Shown piece after piece: positions 43,374-54,400 of a stretch of 64,000 nt of DNA. Every line of letters begins with the position of its first letter. Positions within the stretch are counted from its first letter, which is position 1. The notes beneath the pieces are model-generated. The model saw only the letters and a program-made list of their open reading frames with translations. It made no database searches and had not been told where the DNA came from. The position numbers were made by a program, and so were the translations under genes. The DNA is from Sphingobium_A sp965228065 (GTDB lineage: Bacteria; Pseudomonadota; Alphaproteobacteria; Sphingomonadales; Sphingomonadaceae), in NCBI GenBank assembly GCA_965228065.1, contig OZ245788.1, positions 806,001 through 870,000 of the forward strand. The letters run 5' to 3'.

Positions 43374-44573
43374 TCAGCAGGTCCCGAGGATCGAGATGCT
43401 GCAGACATTCTTGTTGGGAAAGCCGCCGAGATTGTGGGTGAGGCCGAGCCGGGGGCTACCGAGCTGCCGATCTCCCGCAGTGCCGCGAAGCTGGTGATAG
43501 ACCTCATAGGCCATGCGCAAGCCGGTGGCGCCGATGGGATGGCCGAAGCATTTGAGGCCGCCGTCGATATTGCAGGGCAGTTGCCCGGTGCTGTCGAAGC
43601 TGCCGGCCAGCACCTCGCGCCACCCCTGCCCCGGATCGGCCAGCCCGAGATCCTCCATCGTCACCAATTCGGTGATCGAGAAACAGTCATGCACTTCGAT
43701 CAGGTCGAGCTCGGCGCGCGGGTCGCGGATGCCGGCTTCCCGATAGGCGCGCTGGGCGGCGAGCCGGGTGGTCACGGCATAGCTGCCGTCCCAGCCATCG
43801 AACCCGACTTCCGATCCATTGCTGAGCGCGAGCTGCATCGACTTGACGGTGACCATCGGGCCCGTGCGTCCCAATTTCTCCGCGATCGCCGGCGTGGTGA
43901 CGATCGCACAGGCCGATCCGTCGCTGACCCCGCAACAATCGTACAGACCCAGCGGATAGGCGATCATCGGCGCCGCCAGGATCTTCTCCTTGCTGACGCG
44001 CGCGCGCAGATGCGCCTTGGGATTGCGCGCGCCATTCTCGTGGCTCTTCCACGAGACATGGGCCATCGCCTCCTTCAGGCCATCCATGTCGATGCCATGG
44101 CGTGCGACATAGGCGCTGGCGAACTGGGCGAAGCTGCCCGGCGCGGTGACACTGGGGAACCAGAGATCCTCGAACGTGCCCTTGGTGCGTTCGGGCAGGC
44201 CGCCATAGCCGGTGTCCTTGAGCTTCTCGACACCCATGGCCAGTGCGATGTCATAGGCGCCGGACGCGACGCCATAGACCGCGCCGCGCAGCGCCTCCGT
44301 CCCCGTCGCGCACATATTCTCGACACGGGTCGCGGCGATATTGGGCAGCCGCAAAGCGGAGGTCAGCGGCAGCGCGGACTTGCCGACCCCATGTTCGTCG
44401 ACCGACATGCCGAACCAGGCCGCCTCGATCCGGTCCTGTTCGATCCCCGCATCCGCCAGCGCCTCCGCGAAGGATTCGACCATCAGATCCTCGGCGCTGC
44501 AATCCCAGCGCTCGCCGAAGCGACTGCATCCCATGCCCAGAATGGCGACCTTGTCCCGGATACCCTCAGCCAT
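43374..44573 (-). CDS. Thiolase (acetyl-CoA acetyltransferase family, SCP2 type)
   Basis: A 399-residue thiolase with the nucleophile retained: Cys88 in VENMCATGTEAL. His residues in EVHDCFSITE and CFGHPIGATG complete the active site. It can release acetyl- or propionyl-CoA from a 3-oxoacyl-CoA. The start at ATG 44573 overlaps the HMG-CoA-synthase-like gene by 8 bp; the two are one unit. Unlike the protein at 34910 it is a true thiolase candidate. Confidence 0.85.
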   Translation of the reverse strand: MAEGIRDKVAILGMGCSRFGERWDCSAEDLMVESFAEALADAGIEQDRIEAAWFGMSVDEHGVGKSALPLTSALRLPNIAATRVENMCATGTEALRGAVYGVASGAYDIALAMGVEKLKDTGYGGLPERTKGTFEDLWFPSVTAPGSFAQFASAYVARHGIDMDGLKEAMAHVSWKSHENGARNPKAHLRARVSKEKILAAPMIAYPLGLYDCCGVSDGSACAIVTTPAIAEKLGRTGPMVTVKSMQLALSNGSEVGFDGWDGSYAVTTRLAAQRAYREAGIRDPRAELDLIEVHDCFSITELVTMEDLGLADPGQGWREVLAGSFDSTGQLPCNIDGGLKCFGHPIGATGLRMAYEVYHQLRGTAGDRQLGSPRLGLTHNLGGFPNKNVCSISILGTC

Positions 44574-46050
44574 GGGTCGTCTCCTGCGATGTGGATGGTG
44601 CGGTGACGGCGCGGGGCGGGATCGCCTTCCAGCAATAGCGGCGGAAACCCCGCTTCTCGTCGACGTCCTTGATGCGGAAGGCCAGTTCCAGCGGCGCGCC
44701 GACATGGAGTTCGCCGGGCTCGAAATCGCTGAATTCGAGCATGGCGACGCCGCCACCCTCGAAGCGGATATTGCCGTACATCAGCGGCGGATTGAACGAG
44801 AGGCCCAGCCAGTCCTCGGTGAAGGACTTCACCGTCGCCTGCTTGTCGGCAAAGGCCTCCGGCTCCTGCGTGTCGGTCGCGCGGCATTCGGGGTTCACGC
44901 ACACCCGCGAACGAGGGAATTGTGGCGTCCCGCACGCGGTGCAGCGCCCGCCCACGGCCTGGGTGACGGTCTGGCGGTGGCGGAAAAAGGCCGATTGCGC
45001 AGTACGGTTGTCGCGTTCCGCGCGCATGCCCCAATCCATCTGGAGCAGGCCGTTGAAGGAGAGGAAACGCAGATAATTATGGTCGGCGACGCCGGCGGCC
45101 ACCTGGGCGTCGGCGCCGGTCATCGCGCGAGCTTCGCCGATCCGGTCGGTGGCGCGCAGCAGGATCGCGTCCGCGCCATGGCCATAGCCCAGCAGCAGAA
45201 TCAGTTCGCCCGGCTCGGCCGCCTGCAGCGCCTTGGTCAGCAGCAGCAGCGGATGCGCCGTGCCGGTATCTCCCACCTCGCCATGCAGGTCCGCGACGAC
45301 GGCATCGGCGGCGATGCCGCAACGCTTCGCCACCGCCTGCGCTTCCTGCGCCGAAAAATGCGCGAGCACGCAATGGCTGAGGTCCGTCGCGGCCACGCCC
45401 GCCTTTTCGAGCAGTGCGGAGACGAGCGGCGGGACGATCCCGAACTGACCGAGCTCGCGCGCCCAGCGTTCCTCGAGCACATAATCGAACCGGGCATCGC
45501 GCGACCGATAATGGTCGTTGAAATCGACCGAGACCGACTGCGACGCCACATATTCGGCGATCAGATCCTGCGATCCGACGAGGATGGCGGCGGCGCCATC
45601 TCCCAGCCTCAGTTCCTGCGGACTGCCCGGGCGCGCCTGCCGGTTGTCTGCCGCGATGACGAGTTCGTCCCCGCCCGCCTCGATCGCGCCGAGCAGCGCG
45701 CCCACGCCCGATCGCAGCGATCCGGACATGTCGGCCGTCCGGATCGACGCGGGCAACGACAATGCCTCGCCGATCAGCGTGGCGTTCAGCCGGTCGGCGA
45801 AAGGCATGGTGGTGGACGCGAAGCGGAGCGAGGCGACAGCCGGATCGCTGGCCCCAGCGAACGGCACCGCCCTGCCCGCCGCGACCGCCATGGTGATGCT
45901 GTCCTCATCATGCGCGCACATCGCCCGCGCGCCGCGCGCGGCGTTCACCAGCCCCGGGCTGGCCCAGGCATTGGCCTGTGCGATCGTTTTCCGATCGAGC
46001 CGGCGACGCGGGACATAGGCGCCGAACGACATGATGCCGCGTTTCTGCAA
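44566..46050 (-). CDS. HMG-CoA-synthase-like/DUF35 fusion protein
   Basis: A 494-residue protein with an N-terminal thiolase-superfamily half (SFGAYVPRRRLDRKTIAQA, typical of HMG-CoA synthase/KAS III) and a C-terminal DUF35 domain with a zinc ribbon (GGRCTACGTPQFPRSRVCVN). At the place of the nucleophile Cys the sequence is TADMSGSLRSG (Met108), so classical condensation is doubtful; it may be a scaffold or a lyase/hydrolase. The next gene encodes a thiolase with Cys, and together they may form a thiolase-DUF35 complex. It is the first gene of a leftward unit starting in the 46.1-46.2 kb gap. Confidence 0.72.
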   Translation of the reverse strand: MQKRGIMSFGAYVPRRRLDRKTIAQANAWASPGLVNAARGARAMCAHDEDSITMAVAAGRAVPFAGASDPAVASLRFASTTMPFADRLNATLIGEALSLPASIRTADMSGSLRSGVGALLGAIEAGGDELVIAADNRQARPGSPQELRLGDGAAAILVGSQDLIAEYVASQSVSVDFNDHYRSRDARFDYVLEERWARELGQFGIVPPLVSALLEKAGVAATDLSHCVLAHFSAQEAQAVAKRCGIAADAVVADLHGEVGDTGTAHPLLLLTKALQAAEPGELILLLGYGHGADAILLRATDRIGEARAMTGADAQVAAGVADHNYLRFLSFNGLLQMDWGMRAERDNRTAQSAFFRHRQTVTQAVGGRCTACGTPQFPRSRVCVNPECRATDTQEPEAFADKQATVKSFTEDWLGLSFNPPLMYGNIRFEGGGVAMLEFSDFEPGELHVGAPLELAFRIKDVDEKRGFRRYCWKAIPPRAVTAPSTSQETTHG

Positions 46051-46284
46051 GGCTGACTCCTGGCTGGCGAAGAAGGGGCGGTCACGTTTCGGAGCCGCCC
46101 GTCGAACTGCGATCCGGCTATTCGGCCCGCCTGCTCAGCTTGAACTCGCATCGCCTTGCACTTTTGCTCGGCCGCGTGGGCCGGGATCGCGACCGCCCGA
46201 TCGCGACTGATTGTGAGTTTGATGTGAGGAGGGTGCTTCCTAGCCTCGCCGGCCAGCCACCGGATCAGGAAGCGAGACCGATCG
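46051..46284. promoter_or_regulatory. Divergent promoter region with CTCRCATT-type sites
   Basis: A 234-bp gap without a gene. The site at 46212-46228 (reverse complement CTCACATCAAACTCACA) is a full match to the recurrent motif; a second, partial site CTCGCAT starts at 46145. They can serve the leftward HMG-CoA-synthase-like unit and the rightward dehydrogenase unit. Confidence 0.5.
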
Positions 46285-47448
46285 ATGAACGCAGCGGGCG
46301 AAGCCGAACACATCACCATGCTGCGCGACACGCTGCGCCGCTTCATCGACAAGGAGATGCCGCGCGACAGGGTCAGCCGCTGGGACAAGGAGAATGTCTT
46401 TCCGCGCGAGGTTCATCTGAAGCTGGCGGAACTGGGGCTGACCGGCCTGACCGTGCCGGAGGAATATGGCGGCAGCGGACGCGATATCACCGCGACGATC
46501 GTGACGATCGAGGAGCTGTGCTCGCGCAGCATGGCGGTCGGCTGCGCATACATCCAGTCGAGCTGCTATGCCGGGCTCAACCTGGTCGAGGTCGCATCCG
46601 AAGCGCAGCGACGCGAACTTCTGCCGCGCGTGGCATCGGAAGGACTGATGTTCGCCTATGGCTTCACCGAGCCCGATGTCGGAGCCGATCTCGCCTCGGT
46701 GCGGACCACGGCGCGGCGCGACGGCGACGAACTGGTGATCCGCGGTAGCAAGCGCTTCTGCTCGGGCGCTGCCATTTCCGATTATATCTATGCGCTGGTC
46801 CGCACCGGGCCGGCGGAGGAGCGATACCACAATCTGTCGCTCGTCCTGATCCCGCCGCATGCGCCGGGCGTGACGCTGGAACCGCAGGACACGCTGGGGC
46901 TGAAGGGCGGCGGCACCTTCGACGTGACCTTCGACGATGTGCGCGTGCCTGTCACCAATGTGATCGGCGGAGAGGACGGCATCGGGCAGGGCTGGGCGAA
47001 GCTGGTGGGGCCGGGTCTGGATGTCGAAAAGCTCGAGGTCGCCGCCATGGCACTTGGCATCGCGCGCGGCGCCATCACGGACGCCTGGGCCTATGCGCAG
47101 GAACGTGTGCAGTTCGGCAAGCCGATCTGCACGATCCAGTCGATCCGCCACATGCTCGCCGACGCCAGGACCCGCTTCGAGGCGTGCCGGTTGATGACAT
47201 ACAACGCCGCCGCGCTGATCGACGCGCATCAGCCGGCGGCGGTGGAGACCGCGATGGCCAAGCTGTTCGTGTGCGACACCGCGCGCGACATCGTGCTCGC
47301 CTGCCAGCAGATATTAGGCGCCTATGGCTATGTCCGCGATTTCGACATGGAACGCTATGTCCGCGACATATTGGTGATGCCGATCCTCGGCGGCTCCTCC
47401 GCGATCCAGCGCAACAACATCGCCAATCTGCTGAAGCTGCCGCGCTGA
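46285..47448 (+). CDS. Acyl-CoA dehydrogenase
   Basis: A 387-residue dehydrogenase: the FAD motif FAYGFTEPDVGADLASVRTT, GGSSAIQRNNIANLL at the C-terminus, and LGAYGYVRDFDMERYVRDIL. The Glu of the usual YEGTSE loop is replaced by Gly (ILGGSSA); the base may come from the DVEKLE helix, as in isovaleryl-CoA-dehydrogenase-type enzymes. It is coupled to the MBL gene by a TGATG overlap. Confidence 0.88.
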   Translation: MNAAGEAEHITMLRDTLRRFIDKEMPRDRVSRWDKENVFPREVHLKLAELGLTGLTVPEEYGGSGRDITATIVTIEELCSRSMAVGCAYIQSSCYAGLNLVEVASEAQRRELLPRVASEGLMFAYGFTEPDVGADLASVRTTARRDGDELVIRGSKRFCSGAAISDYIYALVRTGPAEERYHNLSLVLIPPHAPGVTLEPQDTLGLKGGGTFDVTFDDVRVPVTNVIGGEDGIGQGWAKLVGPGLDVEKLEVAAMALGIARGAITDAWAYAQERVQFGKPICTIQSIRHMLADARTRFEACRLMTYNAAALIDAHQPAAVETAMAKLFVCDTARDIVLACQQILGAYGYVRDFDMERYVRDILVMPILGGSSAIQRNNIANLLKLPR

Positions 47449-48431
47449 TGAGTGGCCTCAAGAGGAGCAGATTGGCGGCGCTGCTGCTGGCGACATGTCT
47501 GGCCTGGCAAGCGCCCGCACATGCCGCCCCCGCCGACAGCCCGGCCCGTTTCGAGCTGGTCACGCTCGGCACCGTCGGCGGGCCGCTGCCCGATCCGGTG
47601 CGGTCACAGCCCGCCAACCTGCTGAGCAACGGATCGGACTCCTATCTGATCGACAGCGGCGACGGCGCAGCCGACAGGATGGTGGCTGCCGGCGCAAGCT
47701 TCGCCTCGCTACGCGGCATCTTCCTTACCCATCATCATTTCGATCATATCGGCGGGCTGTTCGCTGTGCTGGGTCTCCGCTTCCAGCTCGATACGCCCGG
47801 TCCTCTCACCATCTATGGCCCGCGCGGCACGAGGGAACTGGTCGCCGGGCTCCTCTCCGCGATGGGGCCGAGCGCGGCGGTCCGCTACGGCGTGCCCGGC
47901 GAACGCCATGTTCCACCCACGCGCAATATCGAGATCGTGGAGCTGACCGACAATTCGGTCGTCAGGCTCGGCGGCATCACCGTCTCGGCGGTGGTGAACA
48001 GCCATTACAGCTTCGATCCGGCCAGCCCCGAATATTCGAAATACCAGTCGCTATCCTACCGGTTCGACCTTCCCGACAGGTCCATCGTGTTCACCGGTGA
48101 CACCGGCCCATCGCCGGCGGTCGAGACACTCGCGACCGGCGCGGACCTGCTTGTCTCCGAACTGATCGACCTGCCGAACACGCTGATGAAACTCGATGTG
48201 TTCGCGAAGACTCTGCAACCACATGCCAAGGCGGAGTGGGCCGAACATTTCGAGAAACAACATCTGGTTCCCGAAAAAATCGGAGAATTGGCACGCCGCG
48301 CCGGGGTCGGCGCGGTGATCGTGTCACATCTCGCCGGCACACGGGAAGACGCGATACTCCGCTATGTGACCGACATCGCCCGGCATTATGACGGACCGAT
48401 TGTCATCGCCGGCGACAGGCAACGCTTCTGA
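47448..48431 (+). CDS. Secreted MBL-fold hydrolase
   Basis: A 327-residue protein with a signal peptide (LAALLLATCLAWQAPAHAAP) and the motif LTHHHFDHIGG followed by FTGDTGPS and VSHLAG. It is probably a periplasmic zinc hydrolase that releases the acid or alcohol of an imported conjugate or lactone. It is the last gene of the edc-like block and meets the giant adhesin gene head to head. Confidence 0.85.
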   Translation: MSGLKRSRLAALLLATCLAWQAPAHAAPADSPARFELVTLGTVGGPLPDPVRSQPANLLSNGSDSYLIDSGDGAADRMVAAGASFASLRGIFLTHHHFDHIGGLFAVLGLRFQLDTPGPLTIYGPRGTRELVAGLLSAMGPSAAVRYGVPGERHVPPTRNIEIVELTDNSVVRLGGITVSAVVNSHYSFDPASPEYSKYQSLSYRFDLPDRSIVFTGDTGPSPAVETLATGADLLVSELIDLPNTLMKLDVFAKTLQPHAKAEWAEHFEKQHLVPEKIGELARRAGVGAVIVSHLAGTREDAILRYVTDIARHYDGPIVIAGDRQRF

Positions 48432-48475
48432 AGGAAGCGCAGGGCCTCATCGAGACACGACAGGGCTGCCCGTCG

Positions 48476-51400
48476 TTAAAATGCCTTGCCCAGCTTGATC
48501 TGCAGCGTCGTGGCGTTTTCGCCCTGACCGGTCCGCAGACCGGCCTCGAGGTCGAACAACCAACGCCCTTTCAATATGTCGAACCGAGTCCCGAGGCTGA
48601 GCTGGAATTGCTCGCGCTTCCAGCCATTGCTCTGGAGCGCGTAGGTCGCGAGGCCGGGGATATCGGCATAGTCGAGCCACTGCGCGTCGACATCGGCGAA
48701 CTCGTGATTCCATTCGGCGCGCAACCGCGGCGTGATCGCACCAAAGCTCGCTTTCCGACGATACTGGATCGTCCCGCCGATCGTGCCGGTGAGCGATTCC
48801 ACCTGGCGCGCGTCGAAGCGCAGATTGTAGCGATCACCCCCGGTTTCCGAATAGGCATCGAGATTGGCGCCCATATATTCGCCGCGTCCATAGAACGACC
48901 ACATCAACGCGCCAGCCGTCCGGTCGATTCCAAGCGAGAGTGCGGCAACGGTATAGTCGCCACTCCGCTTACCGAGGACCGTATTGTTCGCCGCCGCAGC
49001 GAAGCGCCGGGTGGTGAAATCGAGCTGACCGCGCCCGATCATGCCATCGATGAACGCATTCTCGGTCGGCTGAAGGCTGGCATAGGCGGCATAGATCATA
49101 CTCTTGCCACGCACCTGCGCACCCGTAGCAGTGCGGCTGAGATCATTGCCATAGCCGCCTCCCAGACCGACCAGCAGGCCTTCCGAAAGCTTGATGTCAG
49201 CGCCGGCGCTCAGGCCCGAGGTGGTTGCCGTGACCTTGGAGCGATCGGTGATCGCATCGCGAGTGCCGATATCGATCGCGCCACCCATCCAGCCCGCAAC
49301 CGATCCGATGCGGCGCTTGCCATTGTCGTCGCTGTCGTTGGCTGCGGCCTGATATGTGTTCGAGGCACCGGCCGCGTTCGTATCGCCGGCGGACGCACCG
49401 CCATTGCCCATCTTGCGGTCCATCACCGAATCCCCGCCTTCGCTGCGCATCCGATCGGCGATCGCAAGCCCCCTATTCCTGTCGTCGGGGCGCTGGATCC
49501 CGCTGCTTGGATCGCGTGCGCCGAGCGTGACGCCCATCGCCACGCCCGTGCGACCGCCGCCACGGTGGAGCTGCTCGTTGCGTCGCATGAAGTTCGACAC
49601 CTGCGCGCGGGCGAAACGCCGCGCGGCTTCGGACTGGGCATCGCTGATCGCACCGACATCGGGATCGGTACGCGGATCGGGACGGGCCTCGACAGTGAGC
49701 GTCACGGTCGAAGGCAGCGAGGCCCCGAACGCATTGCTCAGCGTGTAAGCGACCACGATCGTCCCGCCGAAGCGGTTGTTCGGTGTCACGTCGAGACGAT
49801 AGTCCGCGCCGTTCGCGACGATCGCGGTGGTGGCGGAATCCGCCGGCATGACGTTGACCACGCTCGCGCCGGTGAACGGGCCGCCGACGGCGCCCTCGGT
49901 GAGCATGATCGAAACCCGTTGCCCATCGCCGGTCTTCGCTATCTTGGCCGCGGCCACCGGCACCTGGCCCGCCACCGTGATCGTCACGGTTGCCGGTGCC
50001 GAACTGCCGCCTGGGCCTGTCGCGGTGAACGTGAATCTGTCGGTGCCTGCAAAGCCCACCGCAGGTGTGTAGGTCGCGATATAGGGCGCCGCGGCGGCCC
50101 GGGCTCTGGTGCTCTGGATCGAAGCGCCGCCACTGACGGTAACCGTGCCGTGCGCCGGCTGTGTGCCGATCTGGATCGTGTCGTACACGCCGGTCACCAG
50201 CGCCGACAGATCGATGCTCACGCTCGTGCCTGCCGTGGTGGTGGTGCGGCCGTTGACCGAGCCGCTGCCCGATCCCGCCACCGGCGCCGCCGGCGTCGCG
50301 ACGGTGAGGTTGACGCTTGCCGGAGCCGAAGTGCCATTGGGCCCGATTGCCATCCAGGTGAAGCTGTCGGCGCCGTAATAGCCTGCCGCCGGTGTGTAGG
50401 TGACCACGTCGCCCACAATGACCACGGTCCCGTATTTCGGCGCGGTGCCGATCACGATGCCCGAGTGCACGCCGGTGATCGCACCCGACAGGTCGATCGC
50501 GGTGCCGCTGCTGGCATAGGTCACCGTAACGCCGCTCCTGTCGGCAACGATCGGCGCAGGCGGAGCCGCGACGGTCAGTGTCACCGTCGCAGGTGCGGAG
50601 GTGCCGCCGGGGCCGGTTGCGACATAGGTGAAGCTATCGGTGCCAAAATAAGTGACCGCCGGCGTGTAAGTCACCACATCGCCCGCAATGACCACGGTGC
50701 CGTGCATCGGCGCGGCGCCGATCGAGATCGAACCGTGCGGGCCACCGGTGATCGCGCCCGACAGGTCGATCGCGGTGCCGCTGCTGGCATAGGCCACTGC
50801 CACGCCGCTCCTGTCGGCAGCGATCGGCGCGGGTGGAACCGCAACGGTCAGTGTGACCGTCGCGGGTGCGGACGTGCCGCCGGGCCCCGTCGCGACATAA
50901 GTGAAGCTATCGGTGCCATGATAGGTCGCAGCCGGCGTGTAGGTCGCCACATCGCCCGCAATGGCCAAGGTCCCGTTCGTCGGCGCAGTGCCGATCGAGA
51001 TCGAACCATGCGGCCCGCCGGTGATCGCACCGGACAGGTCGATTGAGGTCCCCGTGCTGGCATAGGCCACCGCCACGCCGCTCTTGTCCGCAGCGATCGG
51101 CGCGGGTGGAACAGCGACGTTCAGTGTGACCGTTGCAGGCGCGGAGGTGCCTCCCGGACCGGTCGCGACATAGGTAAAACTGTCGATGCCGTGATAGGTG
51201 GCAGCCGGCGTGTAGGTCACCACGTCGCCCGCAATTGCGACGGTGCCGTGCGTCGGCGCAGTACCGATCGCAATGCCCGAATGCACACCGGTGATCGCAC
51301 CCGACAGGTCGATCGCGGTGCCGGTGCCGGCATAGGGCACCGCCACGCCGCTCCTGTCGGCGACGATCGGCGCGGATGGAAGCGCGACGGTCAGCGTCAC

Positions 51401-54400
51401 CGTCGCGGGTGCGGACGTACCGCCGGGGCCGGTTGCAACATAGGTGAAGCTGTCCACGCCGTGATAAGTGGCCGCCGGTGTGTAGGTGACCACGTCGCCC
51501 GCAATAGCCACGGTGCCGTTCCCCGGCGCAGCGCCGATCGAGATCGAACCATGCGGCCCGCCGGTGATAGCGCTCGACAGGTCGATCGCGGTGCCAGCGC
51601 TGGCATAGGCCACCGCCACGCCGCTTCTGTCGGCAGCGATCGGCGCGGATGGAAGCGCGACGTTCAGCGTCACCGTCGCGGGTGCCGAGATGCCGCCTGG
51701 GCCGGTCGCGACATAAGTGAAACTGTCCACGCCGGAATAGGTGGCAGCCGGCGTGTAGGTCACCACATTGCCCGCAATGACCACGGTGCCGTTCGTCGGC
51801 GCGGTACCGAGCGCGATGCTCGAATGCACGCCGGTGATCGAGCCCGACAGGTCGATCGCAGTGCCGGTGCCGGCATAAGGCACTGTCACGCCGCTCTTGT
51901 CGGCAGCGATCGGCGCGGGTGGGACCGCGACGGTCAGCATCACCGTCGCAGGTGCGGAGGTGCCGCCGGGGCCTGTCGCGACATAGGTGAAGCTGTCCCC
52001 GCCATGATAGGTAGCAGCCGGCGTGTAGGTCACCACGTCGCCCGCAATTGCGACGGTGCCATATTTCGGCGCAGTGCCGATCGCGATGCCCGAATGAGCG
52101 CCGGTGATCGCGTCCGACAGGTCGATCGCGGTGCCGCTGCTGGCATAGGGCACCGTCACGCCATTCTTGTCGGCGGCGATCGGCGCGGATGGAAGCGCGA
52201 CGTTCAGCGTCACCGTCCCGGGTGCGGACGTACCGCCCGGGCCGGTCGCCACATAGGTGAAGCTGTCCACGCCGGAATAGGTGGTAGCCGGCGTATAGGT
52301 CACCACATCACCCGCAATGACCACCGTGCCGTTCGTCGGCGCGGTGCCGATCGCGATGCCCGAATGCATGCCGGTGATCGCATCCGACAGGTCGACCGCG
52401 ATGCCGGTGCTGGCATAAGGCACCGCCACGCCGCTCTTGTCGGCAGCGATCGGCGCGGATGGAAGCCCGACGTTCAGCGTCACCGTTGCGGGTGCGGAGG
52501 TCCCGCCCGGGCCCGTCGCGACGTAGGTGAAACTGTCCACGCCGGAATAGGTGGCGGCCGGCGTGTAGGTCACCACATTGCCCGCAATGAGCACGGTGCC
52601 GTTTGTCGGCGCGGTGCCGAGCGCGATGATCGAATGCTCGCCGGTGATCGAACCCGACAGGTCGATCGCGGTGCCGGTGCCGGCATAAGGCACCGCCACG
52701 CCGCTCTTGTCGGCAGCGACCGGTGCGGATGGAAGCCCGACGGTCAGCGTCACCACTGCGGGTGCGGAGGTGCCGCCGGGCCCCGTCGCGACATAGGTGA
52801 AACTGTCCACGCCGGAATAGGTGGCAGCCGGCGTGTAGGTCACCACATTGCCGGCAAGGGCCAAGGTACCATGCCTCGGCGCAGTGCCGATCGAGATCGA
52901 CTCATGCGGCCCGCCGGTGATCGCACCCGACAGGTCGATTGCAGTGCCGGCGCTGGCATAGGCCACCGCCACGTCGCTCCTGTCGGCAGCGATCGGTTTG
53001 TCGATGAAGGTAAAGCTCGCGCCGCCGGTGCTGGTCTGCCCGTTGACCGTCACGTTGACGGCTGTGGCACCCGAGCCGGTTGCCGGCGCGGTGACGGTGA
53101 GCGAGGTCGGGCTGGCGGCCGTGACGGTTCCCGCCGCCGAGCCGAAGCTGACCAGATTGTCGCCGGGGTTGGTGCTGAAGCCTGCACCGGAAATCGTCAC
53201 GACCTGGCCGACCGGGCCCGAACCGGGCGAGATGCCGGTCAGGGTCGGCACCACGACGAAGCCGCCGCTGCCGGTCGCCGAGCTTTGCGAATAGCCGCTC
53301 GGCGTGGACACGCCGAGCGTGAAGCCCGGGGTCGAACCCGGCGTGGTACCGGTATAGCCGAGCGTGACGGTGCAGCCGCCCGCCGGCACGACCACGTCGT
53401 TGAACTGGATGATGGCCGGGGTCGGACTCGTCACCAATCCCATCGCACACGTGCCACCCGGCGCACCGTTCACACGCGTCACGAGTGAAGGCGCGTTGAG
53501 CACCGCAGTCACGGGCGCGCTGCTCATCGCATTGGGATTGCCGAAGGTGATCGTCATCGTCCCCGTCGCACCGGCGGGCAGGGACGCTGGCGTAAAGCCT
53601 GTCGACGCGGTGATCGCTCTCGCCTCGCCAATGTCGAAGCTCTGCTGAGCCTGCACCGCGGCATTCCAGTTTGAATCACCCGCCTGGTTGGCATTGATCC
53701 GGCAGGTGCCGGTGCCGGTGAAGCTCACCATGTTGTTGGAGAGCGTACAGCCGGTGCTGGTGCCGTCGAGCGACAGGGTGACTGCCAGCCCCGATGTCGC
53801 GGCGGCGCTCACGGTGTACGGCACGCCACTCACCGACGCATTCGGTGCGGACGAGGTGAAGCTGACCGTCTGATCGCCCTTGGCGATCGTGACGCTGACG
53901 TTGCCGGCTATGGAGACAGCCGGGATCTGGCTGTCATATGCCGCGACAGCGTAGCTGAAGGAACCCGCCCTCGTCGGCGTGCCCGAAACAATGCCGGTCG
54001 CGGGGTCGAGCATGGTGCCGGGCGGAAGCGAGTCCGGATCGGCGAGCGCGTAGGAATAGGGTGCGATACCGCCCGAGGCGGTATTGGCCTGGCTATAGGC
54101 CGCGCTCACCTTCGTCCCCGACGCGGGTCCGGTGGCGATCACCAGGATCTCGGGGGTCACGGTGAAGCTGCGCGACACGGTCGGCGCGACCGCCCAGCTG
54201 CCGCCGCCCGCCTGATCCGCATTGATCGTGCACATCCCGGTCCGGAGCAGCGTCAGCGCAGTGCCCGTCACGGAACAGATCTGGGTCGTCGTGGACGTGA
54301 AGCTCACCGCCAGACCCGAACTCGCCGTTGCCGCCAGCGTCAGCGGCGAGTCCGAGAGCGATGCATTCGCGAGCGGATCGAAGGTGATGGTCTGTTCGAC

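Noticed and set aside
50290..53000. Regularly spaced repeats that could be taken for a CRISPR array
   Set aside because: The period is about 270 bp, the repeats are in-frame with a long protein gene and there is no short direct repeat/spacer pattern or cas gene.
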